Source: JAAFIP01 sp031431335 (GTDB lineage: Bacteria; Pseudomonadota; Gammaproteobacteria; Burkholderiales; Burkholderiaceae_C). From it: DNA of 16,384 nt. The translations under genes and the position numbers were made by a program. Shown piece after piece: positions 4,014-11,338 of the stretch. The notes beneath the pieces were generated by a model, which saw only the letters and a list, made by a program, of their open reading frames with translations, was not told the DNA's origin and did not search any database. The first letter of the stretch is position 1, and each line of letters starts with the position of its first letter. The stretch is from positions 1-16,384 of the forward strand of contig JANPDG010000008.1 of NCBI GenBank assembly GCA_031431335.1. The letters are read 5' to 3'.

Positions 4014-6338
4014 ATGCCTTTAGCCGCTACCACGCCCTCTTCTTCTCTGTTCAAACGCTTACTGTCCCCGCCTTGGCCCATGCGCTTGGTCAAAGCTTTG
4101 GCCACACTGTTGGCCGTAGGCGCAGTGGCGCTCGGCGTGGCCACGCTGGTGGTCTACCCGCAGCTGCCTGCGCTAGACACTCTCACTAACTACCAGCCCA
4201 AGCAGCCGCTGCGTGTGTTTACGGCAGACGGGGTGCAGATAGGCGGCTTTGGCAGCGAGCGGCGGGTGTACCAGCGTATCGACCAAATCCCCAAGCTCAT
4301 GAAAGACAGCTTGCTGGCGATTGAAGATGCGCGCTTTTATGAGCACCGCGGCGTCGACCCTATCAGCGTGGTGCGGGCGATGGTGTCTGTCGCAACGGGC
4401 GGCACGGTGCGCCGCATCCAAGGCGGCTCTACCATCACGCAGCAGGTGGCGCGCACGTTTTTGCTCACGCGCGAGCGCACGATGACGCGCAAGTTCAAAG
4501 AAGCGCTGCTGTCGCTGCGCATAGAGTCGCAGCTGAGCAAAGACCAGGTGCTAGAGCTGTATATGAACGAGATTTACCTCGGCTCGCGGGCCTATGGCTT
4601 TGAAGCGGCAGCGCAAACCTACTTTGGCAAAACCTTGTCCGCGCTCAGCGCGGCCGAATGCGCCATGCTCGCTGGCCTGCCGCAAAACCCGCACCACGTG
4701 AACCCGATCAGCAACCCCACGCGCGCACAGGCGCGCCAGCGCATCGTACTGGCGCGTATGAATAAGCTGGGCGTGATCAACGAAGCGCAGTACGCCGCAG
4801 CCAAGGCTGAGCCGCTGGTGGTGCGCAAATCCAATGTCACAGAGGTGCATGCACAGTTTGTGGCCGAGACCGCGCGCCAGCAGGTGTATGCCCAGTTTGG
4901 CGAAAAGGCCTACACCCAAGGCTTTGATGTGGTCACCACACTGGTGGCCGCTGAGCAGCAAGCCGCGTACAAGGCCCTGCGCCGCACGCTGATGGAGCAC
5001 GCGCAGCGCCAGCCTTGGCGCGGCCCACAGAGCAACGAAGACCTGCCCAGCGGCCTGCTTGACGACGACCCTGCCGTGGCGCAAGCCTTAAGCGACACCA
5101 ACGACGACCAAGACCTGCGCGCCGCTATCGTGACCGCCGCCAGCCCGAGCACTGTCACGGCTGTGCTGGTCTCGGGTGAAGTCATCACCATCGACAAGCC
5201 CGGCCTGCGCCTGGTGCAAAGCGGCCTGAGCCCCAAAGCCAGCAAAGCGCTGGCGATTAAGCGCGGCTCTATCGTGCGGGTAATGCAGCAAAGCAAGGGC
5301 TGGCTGCTGACGCAATGGCCCGAGGCCCAGGGCGCTATGGTGGCGCTACAGCCCACTACAGGCGAGGTGCGGGCCTTGGTGGGCGGTTTTGATTTTTCGC
5401 AAAATCAGTTTAACCATGTCACGCAGGGCTGGCGCCAGCCCGGCTCCAGCATCAAGCCTTTTATCTACGCCGCTGCCATAGACCACGGCGTGATGCCCGA
5501 AACACTGGTCAACGACATGCCGCTTGCCAACGTAGGCAACTGGAGCCCTAGCAACTCGGACGGCAGCACCGATGGCCCCATCACCGTGCGCGAGGCACTC
5601 GCCCGGTCTAAAAACCTGGTCACCATCCGGCTGGTGCAGTTGCTGGGCGCACCCGCCATGCGCGAGTGGACGGCGCGCTTTGGCTTTGATGCGCAGCGCC
5701 AGCCCGACAACCTGACGCTGGCGCTGGGCACCGGTGCCACCACACCGCTGCAACTGGCCAGTGCCTACGGCGTGCTGGCCAACGGCGGCTACCTGCTGCC
5801 CGCGACGTTGATTCGCAGCGTAACCGACAGCAAAGGTCAAGTTGTTTTTAAAGCCCCCGTGCACACGCCCACCGAAGCCCTGCGCGTCACCAGCGAGCGC
5901 AACACGTTTGTCACCAACACTTTGCTGCAAGAGGTCACCCGCACAGGCACCGCCGCCCGCGCCCAAGCCACCTTAAAACGCCCTGACCTGTACGGCAAGA
6001 CGGGCACCACCAACGACGTGGTGGACGCTTGGTTTGCGGGCTTTCAGCCTGGCTTGGTGGCCGTCGTGTGGCTGGGGTACGATGCCCCGCGCAGCCTGGG
6101 CAGCCACGCCTCGGGCGCGTCGCTGGCTCTGCCCGCGTGGATCGAGTTCATGGCCACCGCGCTCAAAAATGTGCCCGTCAAAGAAGTCACCGCACCGGCT
6201 GATGTGATTGACGTTGACGGCCAATGGTTCTACAGCGACTGGGCGCTGGGCGGCGGCATTGCCACGCTGGGGCTGGACGACCAAGACATTGGGCCAGCAT
6301 TGATACCGCAGCCCTCTGTGGCACCTTCTGCGCAATAA
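4014..6338 (+). CDS. mrcA: Penicillin-binding protein 1A, class A (transglycosylase/transpeptidase)
   Basis: This 774-residue bifunctional enzyme polymerises lipid II into glycan strands and cross-links the peptides at the outer face of the inner membrane. A single N-terminal membrane anchor lies at about residues 27-48 (ALATLLAVGAVALGVATLVV). The GT51 transglycosylase domain follows, with E104 in EDARFYEHRGVDP and QGGSTITQQVART at 136-147. The transpeptidase domain carries S478-S-I-K481, the S532-K-N motif and K662-T-G. The OB-like segment between the domains (about 330-440) is present. Length and motif order fit Gram-negative PBP1A (ponA/mrcA). No strong Shine-Dalgarno precedes the ATG at 4014; an ATG at 4080 would leave less cytoplasmic tail. 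It converges with plsC, with only 5 bp between stops. In relatives I recall pilM-Q lying divergently upstream. Here a CRISPR array and IS occupy that side. Confidence 0.95.
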   Translation: MPLAATTPSSSLFKRLLSPPWPMRLVKALATLLAVGAVALGVATLVVYPQLPALDTLTNYQPKQPLRVFTADGVQIGGFGSERRVYQRIDQIPKLMKDSLLAIEDARFYEHRGVDPISVVRAMVSVATGGTVRRIQGGSTITQQVARTFLLTRERTMTRKFKEALLSLRIESQLSKDQVLELYMNEIYLGSRAYGFEAAAQTYFGKTLSALSAAECAMLAGLPQNPHHVNPISNPTRAQARQRIVLARMNKLGVINEAQYAAAKAEPLVVRKSNVTEVHAQFVAETARQQVYAQFGEKAYTQGFDVVTTLVAAEQQAAYKALRRTLMEHAQRQPWRGPQSNEDLPSGLLDDDPAVAQALSDTNDDQDLRAAIVTAASPSTVTAVLVSGEVITIDKPGLRLVQSGLSPKASKALAIKRGSIVRVMQQSKGWLLTQWPEAQGAMVALQPTTGEVRALVGGFDFSQNQFNHVTQGWRQPGSSIKPFIYAAAIDHGVMPETLVNDMPLANVGNWSPSNSDGSTDGPITVREALARSKNLVTIRLVQLLGAPAMREWTARFGFDAQRQPDNLTLALGTGATTPLQLASAYGVLANGGYLLPATLIRSVTDSKGQVVFKAPVHTPTEALRVTSERNTFVTNTLLQEVTRTGTAARAQATLKRPDLYGKTGTTNDVVDAWFAGFQPGLVAVVWLGYDAPRSLGSHASGASLALPAWIEFMATALKNVPVKEVTAPADVIDVDGQWFYSDWALGGGIATLGLDDQDIGPALIPQPSVAPSAQ

Positions 6339-6343
6339 GAGAG

Positions 6344-7111
6344 TTAACCCAACCAAGCGCTCTGCACTGCGCGCTGCAAGTCAGCAGCCCACACACGCCG
6401 GTCGCGTCCATTCGCGCCCTCAGGCTGGGCGAAATGCACCGTGGCCACCACCGGAGGACTGCTGAGCAAGCGCCACACTGAGCTGACCAAGGTATCGTCG
6501 TCAATATAGGCTGGCGTGAGGTTAAGCGCGCCTGTCACGGCGTCTAAATAGCGCAAAGCCACGGCCTGCACGGGGGCGTGTGCAGACACAGCCGCTTGAA
6601 TCAAGTTGGCATGAAAAGGCAGCACCAACGAGCCATCGCTGGTCGTGCCCTCGGGAAACACCGCAATGATCTGCGCAGCCTGCGCATCTGTGCCAGGCCC
6701 CAGCGCATCAGCAATATGATGCACCACGCGCATCGCGTCGCGCCGCGAGGCGCGCTCGATGTACAGCGTGCCAGCGTGGGTGGCCAGCCAGCCTATCAAG
6801 GGCCAGCTTTTAATATCTGACTTAGACACAAAGCGCACAGGCTGCACCGCCAGCATGACCAAGATATCGAGCCAGGAAATATGGTTAGCCACCACCAGCA
6901 GCGGGCCGTCCACAACAGCCGTGCCTGTGGTGCGCAACTGAACACCCAAAATAGCCAAAAACTGCCGGGCCCAGTGGCTGATGTGCTGCGACTTTTGGGC
7001 GCTGCTGGCGCTGCCAAAGTGCTTGCGGATCGTCCACATACCGTGCAGCAAATGGGCGATGCAGCGCAGCGTTTTGGCCAGCGCGTGCAACGCACCCAGG
7101 AGTCTTGCCAT
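6344..7111 (-). CDS. plsC: 1-acyl-sn-glycerol-3-phosphate acyltransferase (PlsC-like)
   Basis: This 255-residue protein carries the PlsC/AGPAT signatures: NHISWLD with H77 and D82 (the HX4D catalytic pair), a RFVSKSDIKSWPLIGWL block, and FPEGTTSDG at 152-160, which binds the glycerol-phosphate headgroup. It transfers an acyl chain to lysophosphatidic acid at the inner membrane. A relative acting on other lyso-lipids (OlsA type) cannot be excluded. The N-terminus is amphipathic and hydrophobic. The ATG at 7111 directly abuts the TAG of the upstream dihydroorotase homologue (no gap), with GAGG about 10 bases before it inside that gene, so the two are translationally coupled. It is the last gene of the yqgE-pyr operon and converges with the PBP1A gene. 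Confidence 0.9.
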   Translation of the reverse strand: MARLLGALHALAKTLRCIAHLLHGMWTIRKHFGSASSAQKSQHISHWARQFLAILGVQLRTTGTAVVDGPLLVVANHISWLDILVMLAVQPVRFVSKSDIKSWPLIGWLATHAGTLYIERASRRDAMRVVHHIADALGPGTDAQAAQIIAVFPEGTTSDGSLVLPFHANLIQAAVSAHAPVQAVALRYLDAVTGALNLTPAYIDDDTLVSSVWRLLSSPPVVATVHFAQPEGANGRDRRVWAADLQRAVQSAWLG

Positions 7112-8458
7112 CTATGCAGCCTCAAACGCCACATGCCCCGACACCACCGTGCAGCGCACCTGGCCGTGCATCGGCATGCCGCCCATCTCAAAGGCAAACG
7201 GTGTGTGCTTGCCTTGGCTTTGCAGCGCATCAGGCACCACGCTCCACTGCGCTGCGGGGTCAAACACACACACATCAGCCACGCCGCCTGCCACCAACTG
7301 GCCTAAAGAAGCCTGCAGCGTGCCCAGCGCCGTGCCTAGCACCGCAGCAGGGCCGCTGGTGATGCGCGACAAGGTTTGCGGCAAAGTTTGGCCACTGGCC
7401 TGGCCCCACGCGAGCGCCAAGCTCAGCAGCAGTTCTAGGCCGGTGGCACCCGGTTCGGCTTCGGCAAAGGGTAAGTTTTTGGCATCGGCCTCAACGGGGT
7501 TGTGGTCGCTTACCAGCACGTCGATGGTGCCGTCTGCCAGCGCGGCGCGCAGGGCATCGCGGTCGCGCTGCTGGCGCAGGGGCGGGCACAGGCGGGCGCG
7601 GCTGTCAAAGTAGCCAATATCGCCCTCGGTCAGGTGCAGTGAGTTGATGCTGACATCGCATGTGACCTGCAGGCCGTCTGCCTTGGCCGCGCGAACCAGC
7701 TCTACGCCGGCTGCGCTGCTGATGCGGCACAGGTGCACGCGGGGGCCATCGGCAGCTGGTCGGCTGCCGTTGCCTGCATTTGCGCCCAGTGCGCGCATTA
7801 ATTCAAAAATAGTGTGCAGCGCAATCGTCTCTGCTGCCACTGGTACGCCTGCCAAGCCTAGCCGAGTGGCCAGCGCGCCGCTGGCGGCCACGCCTTTGCC
7901 CAAGTGCAGGTCTTGCGGGCGCAGCCACACGGTGTAGCCAAACGTGGCGGCGTATTGCATGGCGCGCTGCAGCACCTGGGTGTTGACCAAGGGCACCTCG
8001 GCTTGGCCAAACCCTACGCAACCCGCCTCGGTCAGCTCGGCCATCTCGGTCAGCGTTTCACCTTGCAAATTGCGCGTTAAGGCACCCAGTGGGAATACCC
8101 GCGACTGGTGCAGCTTTTCAGCACGAAACTTCAGCATCTCCACCAAGCCCGGCTCGTCGAGCACGGGGTCGGTATCGGGCGGGCAGACCAATGACGTGAC
8201 ACCGCCCGCCACAGCAGCGCGCAGCTCGCTCTCGAGCATGCCCTCGTGCTCATAGCCCGGCTCGCGCAGGCGGGCGCACAGGTCGACCAAGCCAGGCGCA
8301 ACCACGCAGCCCTTGGCGTTGATGGTTTTACTCGGTGCAAAGTCTTTGGCAATGTTTTTAATCGCCACGATGCGGCCTGCAGCAATGGCCACATCGCACA
8401 CTTCGTCAAAACCACTGGCCGGGTTGATGACGCGGCCACCTTGGATCAGTATTTTCAT
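7112..8458 (-). CDS. pyrX: Dihydroorotase homologue lacking metal ligands (PyrC', ATCase partner)
   Basis: This 448-residue type I dihydroorotase-fold protein of the amidohydrolase superfamily has an N-terminal beta segment (MKILIQGGRVINPASG) and retains LREPG (64-68), VSDHNPVE and GATGLELLL. The metal-binding HxH just before LREPG, normally D-x-H-x-H-L-R-E-P-G, reads D59-L-C61-A-R63-L-R-E-P-G, so both histidines are absent. This is the state of the inactive PyrC' of Pseudomonas, which has no dihydroorotase activity but is needed to assemble aspartate carbamoyltransferase with PyrB. A real dihydroorotase would be encoded elsewhere. It follows pyrB by 17 bp, with GAGGTG about 8 bases before the ATG, and abuts plsC. 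The gene is often annotated pyrC. The structural role here is inferred from the missing ligands and the neighbour pyrB. Confidence 0.9.
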   Translation of the reverse strand: MKILIQGGRVINPASGFDEVCDVAIAAGRIVAIKNIAKDFAPSKTINAKGCVVAPGLVDLCARLREPGYEHEGMLESELRAAVAGGVTSLVCPPDTDPVLDEPGLVEMLKFRAEKLHQSRVFPLGALTRNLQGETLTEMAELTEAGCVGFGQAEVPLVNTQVLQRAMQYAATFGYTVWLRPQDLHLGKGVAASGALATRLGLAGVPVAAETIALHTIFELMRALGANAGNGSRPAADGPRVHLCRISSAAGVELVRAAKADGLQVTCDVSINSLHLTEGDIGYFDSRARLCPPLRQQRDRDALRAALADGTIDVLVSDHNPVEADAKNLPFAEAEPGATGLELLLSLALAWGQASGQTLPQTLSRITSGPAAVLGTALGTLQASLGQLVAGGVADVCVFDPAAQWSVVPDALQSQGKHTPFAFEMGGMPMHGQVRCTVVSGHVAFEAA

Positions 8459-8475
8459 TGTTTTTTCACCTCAAT

Positions 8476-9438
8476 TTACGCTTCATTGCCAGCCACAATG
8501 CTCATCACCGCCATGCGCACGGCGATGCCGTAGGTCACTTGCGGCAAGATCACGCTTTGTTTGCCGTCCACCACCGCAGAGGCGATCTCTACGCCCCGGT
8601 TGATCGGGCCGGGGTGCATGACGATGGCATCGGGCTTGGCGAGCAATAGTTTTTCGGGGGTCAGGCCAAAGCTCTTGAAGAACTCTTGGCTCGACGGCAG
8701 CAACGCGCCACTCATGCGCTCGCTTTGCAGGCGCAGCATGATGATGACGTCGGCGTCTTTGATGCCTTCTTCTAGCGTGTGGCATACGCGCACGCCCATC
8801 TGCGCCATGTCGCCAGGCACAATCGTTTTAGGCCCCACCACGCGCACTTCGGCGCAGCCTAGCGTGGTGAGCGCATGAATGTCCGAGCGGGCAACCCGCG
8901 AGTGCAGCACATCGCCCACGATAGCCACGGTCAGGTTGGCAAAGTCGCCTTTGTAGTGGCGAATGGTGTACATGTCCAGCAAGCCCTGGGTGGGGTGCGC
9001 GTGGCGGCCGTCGCCTGCGTTAACCACATGCACATGCGGGGCGACGTGTTGGGCGATGAGGTAAGGTGCGCCTGATTCGCCGTGGCGAACTACAAAGATA
9101 TCAGCCGCCATCGCGCTCAGGTTGGCAATGGTGTCCAAGAGCGACTCGCCTTTGCTAGCAGACGAGCGGGCAATGTCCAGGTTGATCACATCAGCGCTGA
9201 GGCGTGTGGCGGCTATCTCAAAGGTGGTGCGGGTGCGGGTGGAGTTTTCAAAGAACAGATTAAAGACTGATTTGCCGCGCAAGAGCGGTACTTTTTTGAC
9301 CTCGCGGTCGCTCACGCTCACAAAATTGGCTGCGGTGTCCAAGATGTGGGTGAGGATGGCTTTGGGCAAGCCTTCGGTGGACAGCAGGTGGATCAGCTCG
9401 CCATTTTTGTTGAGCTGGGGGTTGCGTTTGTAGAGCAT
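8476..9438 (-). CDS. pyrB: Aspartate carbamoyltransferase catalytic subunit
   Basis: This 320-residue ATCase makes N-carbamoyl-aspartate from carbamoyl phosphate and aspartate, the committed step of pyrimidine synthesis. It shows the carbamoyl-phosphate loop FFENSTRTRT (62-71), the SSASKGESL lysine loop (92-100), DGRHAHPTQGLLD (143-155), the aspartate-domain segment IIMLRLQSER and the HPGPINRGVE loop. Length is normal for the class with a partner PyrC'. No pyrI regulatory subunit is seen. The ATG at 9438 is 5 bp after the pyrR stop, and the end of pyrR supplies a GAGAGG Shine-Dalgarno. It is probably co-translated with pyrR and pyrC'. Confidence 0.97.
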   Translation of the reverse strand: MLYKRNPQLNKNGELIHLLSTEGLPKAILTHILDTAANFVSVSDREVKKVPLLRGKSVFNLFFENSTRTRTTFEIAATRLSADVINLDIARSSASKGESLLDTIANLSAMAADIFVVRHGESGAPYLIAQHVAPHVHVVNAGDGRHAHPTQGLLDMYTIRHYKGDFANLTVAIVGDVLHSRVARSDIHALTTLGCAEVRVVGPKTIVPGDMAQMGVRVCHTLEEGIKDADVIIMLRLQSERMSGALLPSSQEFFKSFGLTPEKLLLAKPDAIVMHPGPINRGVEIASAVVDGKQSVILPQVTYGIAVRMAVMSIVAGNEA

Positions 9439-9443
9439 TTTTT

Positions 9444-9962
9444 TTACTGCCTCTCGGATGATTTATCTAAGCTGCGCACTTCAAAGCTCAGCTTGCCGTC
9501 GCCTGTGCGCGCCAGCGCCAGCTGCTGCTCTGCGGGCAGCGCCACGCGCGCAGCGGCAAAGCTGGCCTCAATCGGCAGCTGCCTGCCGCCACGGTCGACC
9601 AGCACAGCCAGCTGCACCTTGGAAGGGCGGCCAAAGTCAAACAGCTCATTTAAAACCGCGCGAATCGTGCGGCCGGTGTAGAGCACATCGTCAAGCAAAA
9701 TAATGTCTGCCCCGTTCACATCAAACGGGATTTGCGTTTGCGCGCTGCTGGCCAAGCCGCGTTGGGCAAAGTCGTCACGGTGCATGGCTGACGATATGAC
9801 GCCGTGTTTGCCAGCAAGACCCAGGTCTTTGTGCAGCGCCTCGGCCAGCCACGCGCCGCCAGATGTAATGCCAACCAAATGTGTATCTGGGCCGCGCAAG
9901 CTGCGCACGCCTTTTAAAAGCTCGGCGTACAGCGCCGCTGCATCCAGGGTCAATAAACTCAT
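9444..9962 (-). CDS. pyrR: PyrR-type uracil phosphoribosyltransferase/pyr regulator
   Basis: This 172-residue protein of the type I phosphoribosyltransferase fold carries the PRPP-binding loop DIILLDDVLYTGRT (86-99), GITSGGAWLAEAL near the N-terminus, and the SSAMHRDDF hood. In Bacillus, PyrR binds pyr mRNA to attenuate transcription. In Gram-negative operons of this type its regulatory role is less clear, and no PyrR-binding leader is recognisable here. It may act mainly in uracil salvage. The ATG at 9962 overlaps the ruvX TGA as ATGA, and pyrB starts 5 bp after its stop. Confidence 0.92.
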   Translation of the reverse strand: MSLLTLDAAALYAELLKGVRSLRGPDTHLVGITSGGAWLAEALHKDLGLAGKHGVISSAMHRDDFAQRGLASSAQTQIPFDVNGADIILLDDVLYTGRTIRAVLNELFDFGRPSKVQLAVLVDRGGRQLPIEASFAAARVALPAEQQLALARTGDGKLSFEVRSLDKSSERQ

Positions 9963-10393
9963 GGAATATCCCTTAAAAATTGCTCCAAGATGATACGCGC
10001 CGATTCAGCGTCCAGGTCTTTAGCGCCCTGGGCGGCGGCCTCAACGCTGCTGTAGCGTTCGTCTACCTCGTGCACAGGCAGGTTAAAACGGCCACTGAGT
10101 TGGCGCGCAAAGCGCTGGGCGCGCTGCGTCATGTCGTGGGCCACGCCATCGGGGTGGCGCGGCACGCCCACCACCAGCGCGTCGGGCTGCCACTCTTTGA
10201 TGATGGCGGCTATGGGCACAAAGCGCGCGTCGCCTTCGGCGGTGATGGTTTTGACCGGCTCGGCCGTGCGCGTGAGGCGGTTGCCTATGGCCACTCCGGT
10301 GCGGCGGGTGCCAAAGTCAAAAGCTAAAAAGGATTGCTGGTCGTTTGAAACGGCGGGGTTCATGGCCTCTGTGCCAATGCCTGCTGCGCTCAT
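9959..10393 (-). CDS. ruvX: Putative Holliday-junction resolvase / 16S rRNA processing factor YqgF
   Basis: The open frame extends to 10423, but the ATG at 10393 overlaps the yqgE stop as ATGA and gives 144 residues, near the usual 135-150. A shorter start at MNPAVSN (10363) is also possible. The RNase H-like fold is shown by FLAFDFGTRRTGVAIGN (D26, first acidic ligand), ALVVGVPRHPDG, VHEVDERYSS (D111/E112) and DAESARIILEQFL (D128). The family (Pfam RuvX/YqgF) is linked to pre-16S rRNA 5' processing and proposed junction resolution. It sits between yqgE and pyrR with 4-base overlaps on both sides, so it is part of one operon. Confidence 0.93.
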   Translation of the reverse strand: MSAAGIGTEAMNPAVSNDQQSFLAFDFGTRRTGVAIGNRLTRTAEPVKTITAEGDARFVPIAAIIKEWQPDALVVGVPRHPDGVAHDMTQRAQRFARQLSGRFNLPVHEVDERYSSVEAAAQGAKDLDAESARIILEQFLRDIP

Positions 10394-11112
10394 GCCCGCC
10401 CCGCCACGGGCGAGATCATCCACTCTTGCAGGCCCAGCAGGGCGAGCGCTTTGCTGTAGCGCTCCTCTACGGGGGTATCAAAAATCACACTCGTATCTGC
10501 GCCCACGGTGAGCCAAGCGTTCTCAGCCAGCTCGCTCTCAAGCTGCCCCTCGCCCCAAGACGAGTAGCCCAGCGAGATCAGCACTTTGCGCGGCCCTGCT
10601 CCGCCCGACAGCGCTTCTAAAACGTCTTTAGACGTCGTCATCTCCAGGCCGCCGCGAATCGACAGCGACGAGGCATAAAACGACGGCTCAGCATCGGCAA
10701 TGATTTCGTCATCGCCAATTTCGTCGCCAATGAGCGCATCGCCCAGCAGATCTGTGCTGTGCACGGGCGCGCTGCCGTCATGCGCCGTGAGCGGCACAGC
10801 CTTCATGTCGACAAAGGTAATGGTTTGCGCGGTTTGCTGCTCGTGCAGCACAAACCCGCGCTCGGTGTGCATCGGTCCGCCGTCGTACACCGGCGCGTCG
10901 GCCAGGTCTTCGCGGCGCAGCGGCAGGTCAACTTTGGCAAACAAACCGGGCAGCTTAAGGGCGCTAGGCTTGTTGATCACCAGCCCCAGCGCTCCGCGCT
11001 CGGTGTGTTCGCACAGGTAAATCACCGATTTGGCAAACGTCGCGTCCACCATGGAGGGCATCGCAATCAAAAAATGATGCGTTAAATCCATAATGTGTTT
11101 CTCAGATGCCAT
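10390..11112 (-). CDS. yqgE: YqgE/AlgH family protein (DUF179)
   Basis: This 240-residue soluble protein has the family start LTHHFLIAMPSMVDATFAKS, the VIYLCEHTERGALGLVINKP block, GGPMHTERGFVLHE and SLGYSSWGEGQLESELAENAWL, all hallmarks of the UPF0301 family. The function is poorly defined; AlgH in Pseudomonas was linked to alginate regulation. It is longer than the roughly 187-residue E. coli form because of an Asp/Glu/Ile-rich insert at about residues 112-143 (GDALIGDEIGDDEIIADAEP). The ATG at 11112 has no clear Shine-Dalgarno. An internal ATG at 11091 (MDLTHHFL) is a possible alternative. It is the first gene of the operon running through ruvX, pyrR, pyrB, pyrC' and plsC, so its upstream region should hold the operon promoter. 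Confidence 0.92.
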   Translation of the reverse strand: MASEKHIMDLTHHFLIAMPSMVDATFAKSVIYLCEHTERGALGLVINKPSALKLPGLFAKVDLPLRREDLADAPVYDGGPMHTERGFVLHEQQTAQTITFVDMKAVPLTAHDGSAPVHSTDLLGDALIGDEIGDDEIIADAEPSFYASSLSIRGGLEMTTSKDVLEALSGGAGPRKVLISLGYSSWGEGQLESELAENAWLTVGADTSVIFDTPVEERYSKALALLGLQEWMISPVAGRA

Positions 11113-11338
11113 AAACTGATTTTACGCGCTTGGCCCAGTGCTTTTGCAGCGCTGGGAGGTGTAACTTGTGCCCTGCACAGGGTCATGGTCTGGCCATCTT
11201 CAGTAAAGCGTTTTTCCAACTTTTTAGGGCATTTTCCCGACGTCTACACTAAATAGTTTGCTATTATTTAAATAGCAATAATGTTCCAACTAAAAACCAG
11301 AATAGAAAAACAGACACAATAAGCCACCCTTGCAGCCC
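11113..11338. other. Divergent intergenic region between yqgE and dinB
   Basis: This 226-bp region must drive the yqgE-pyr operon on the minus strand and dinB on the plus strand. It holds a stem-loop CCCAGTGC/GCGCTGGG (11134-11156), close to the yqgE start. It also holds the short inverted repeat CCCTGCACAGGG (11171-11182) and copy B of the dispersed repeat. No LexA-type CTGT-N8-ACAG box was found before dinB. The promoter elements are uncertain. Confidence 0.55.
11216..11279 (+). repeat. Dispersed intergenic repeat, copy B
   Basis: This contains TTTTTAGGGCATTTTCCCGA, then CGTCTACACTAAATAGTTTG, aligning with the reverse complement of copy A. The identical block TAAATAGTTTGCTAT is shared. It ends in an AT-rich hairpin, TTGCTATT...AATAGCAA (about 11259-11279). 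It lies about 60 bp upstream of dinB, between divergent genes. Confidence 0.7.

Noticed and set aside
8483..8785. Frames opposite or shifted within pyrB, pyrC', PBP1A and rlmI
   Set aside because: They are shadow frames in GC-rich genes whose true frame is fixed by clear family motifs.
11290..11338. LexA box before dinB
   Set aside because: No CTGT-N8-ACAG match was seen in the upstream region.
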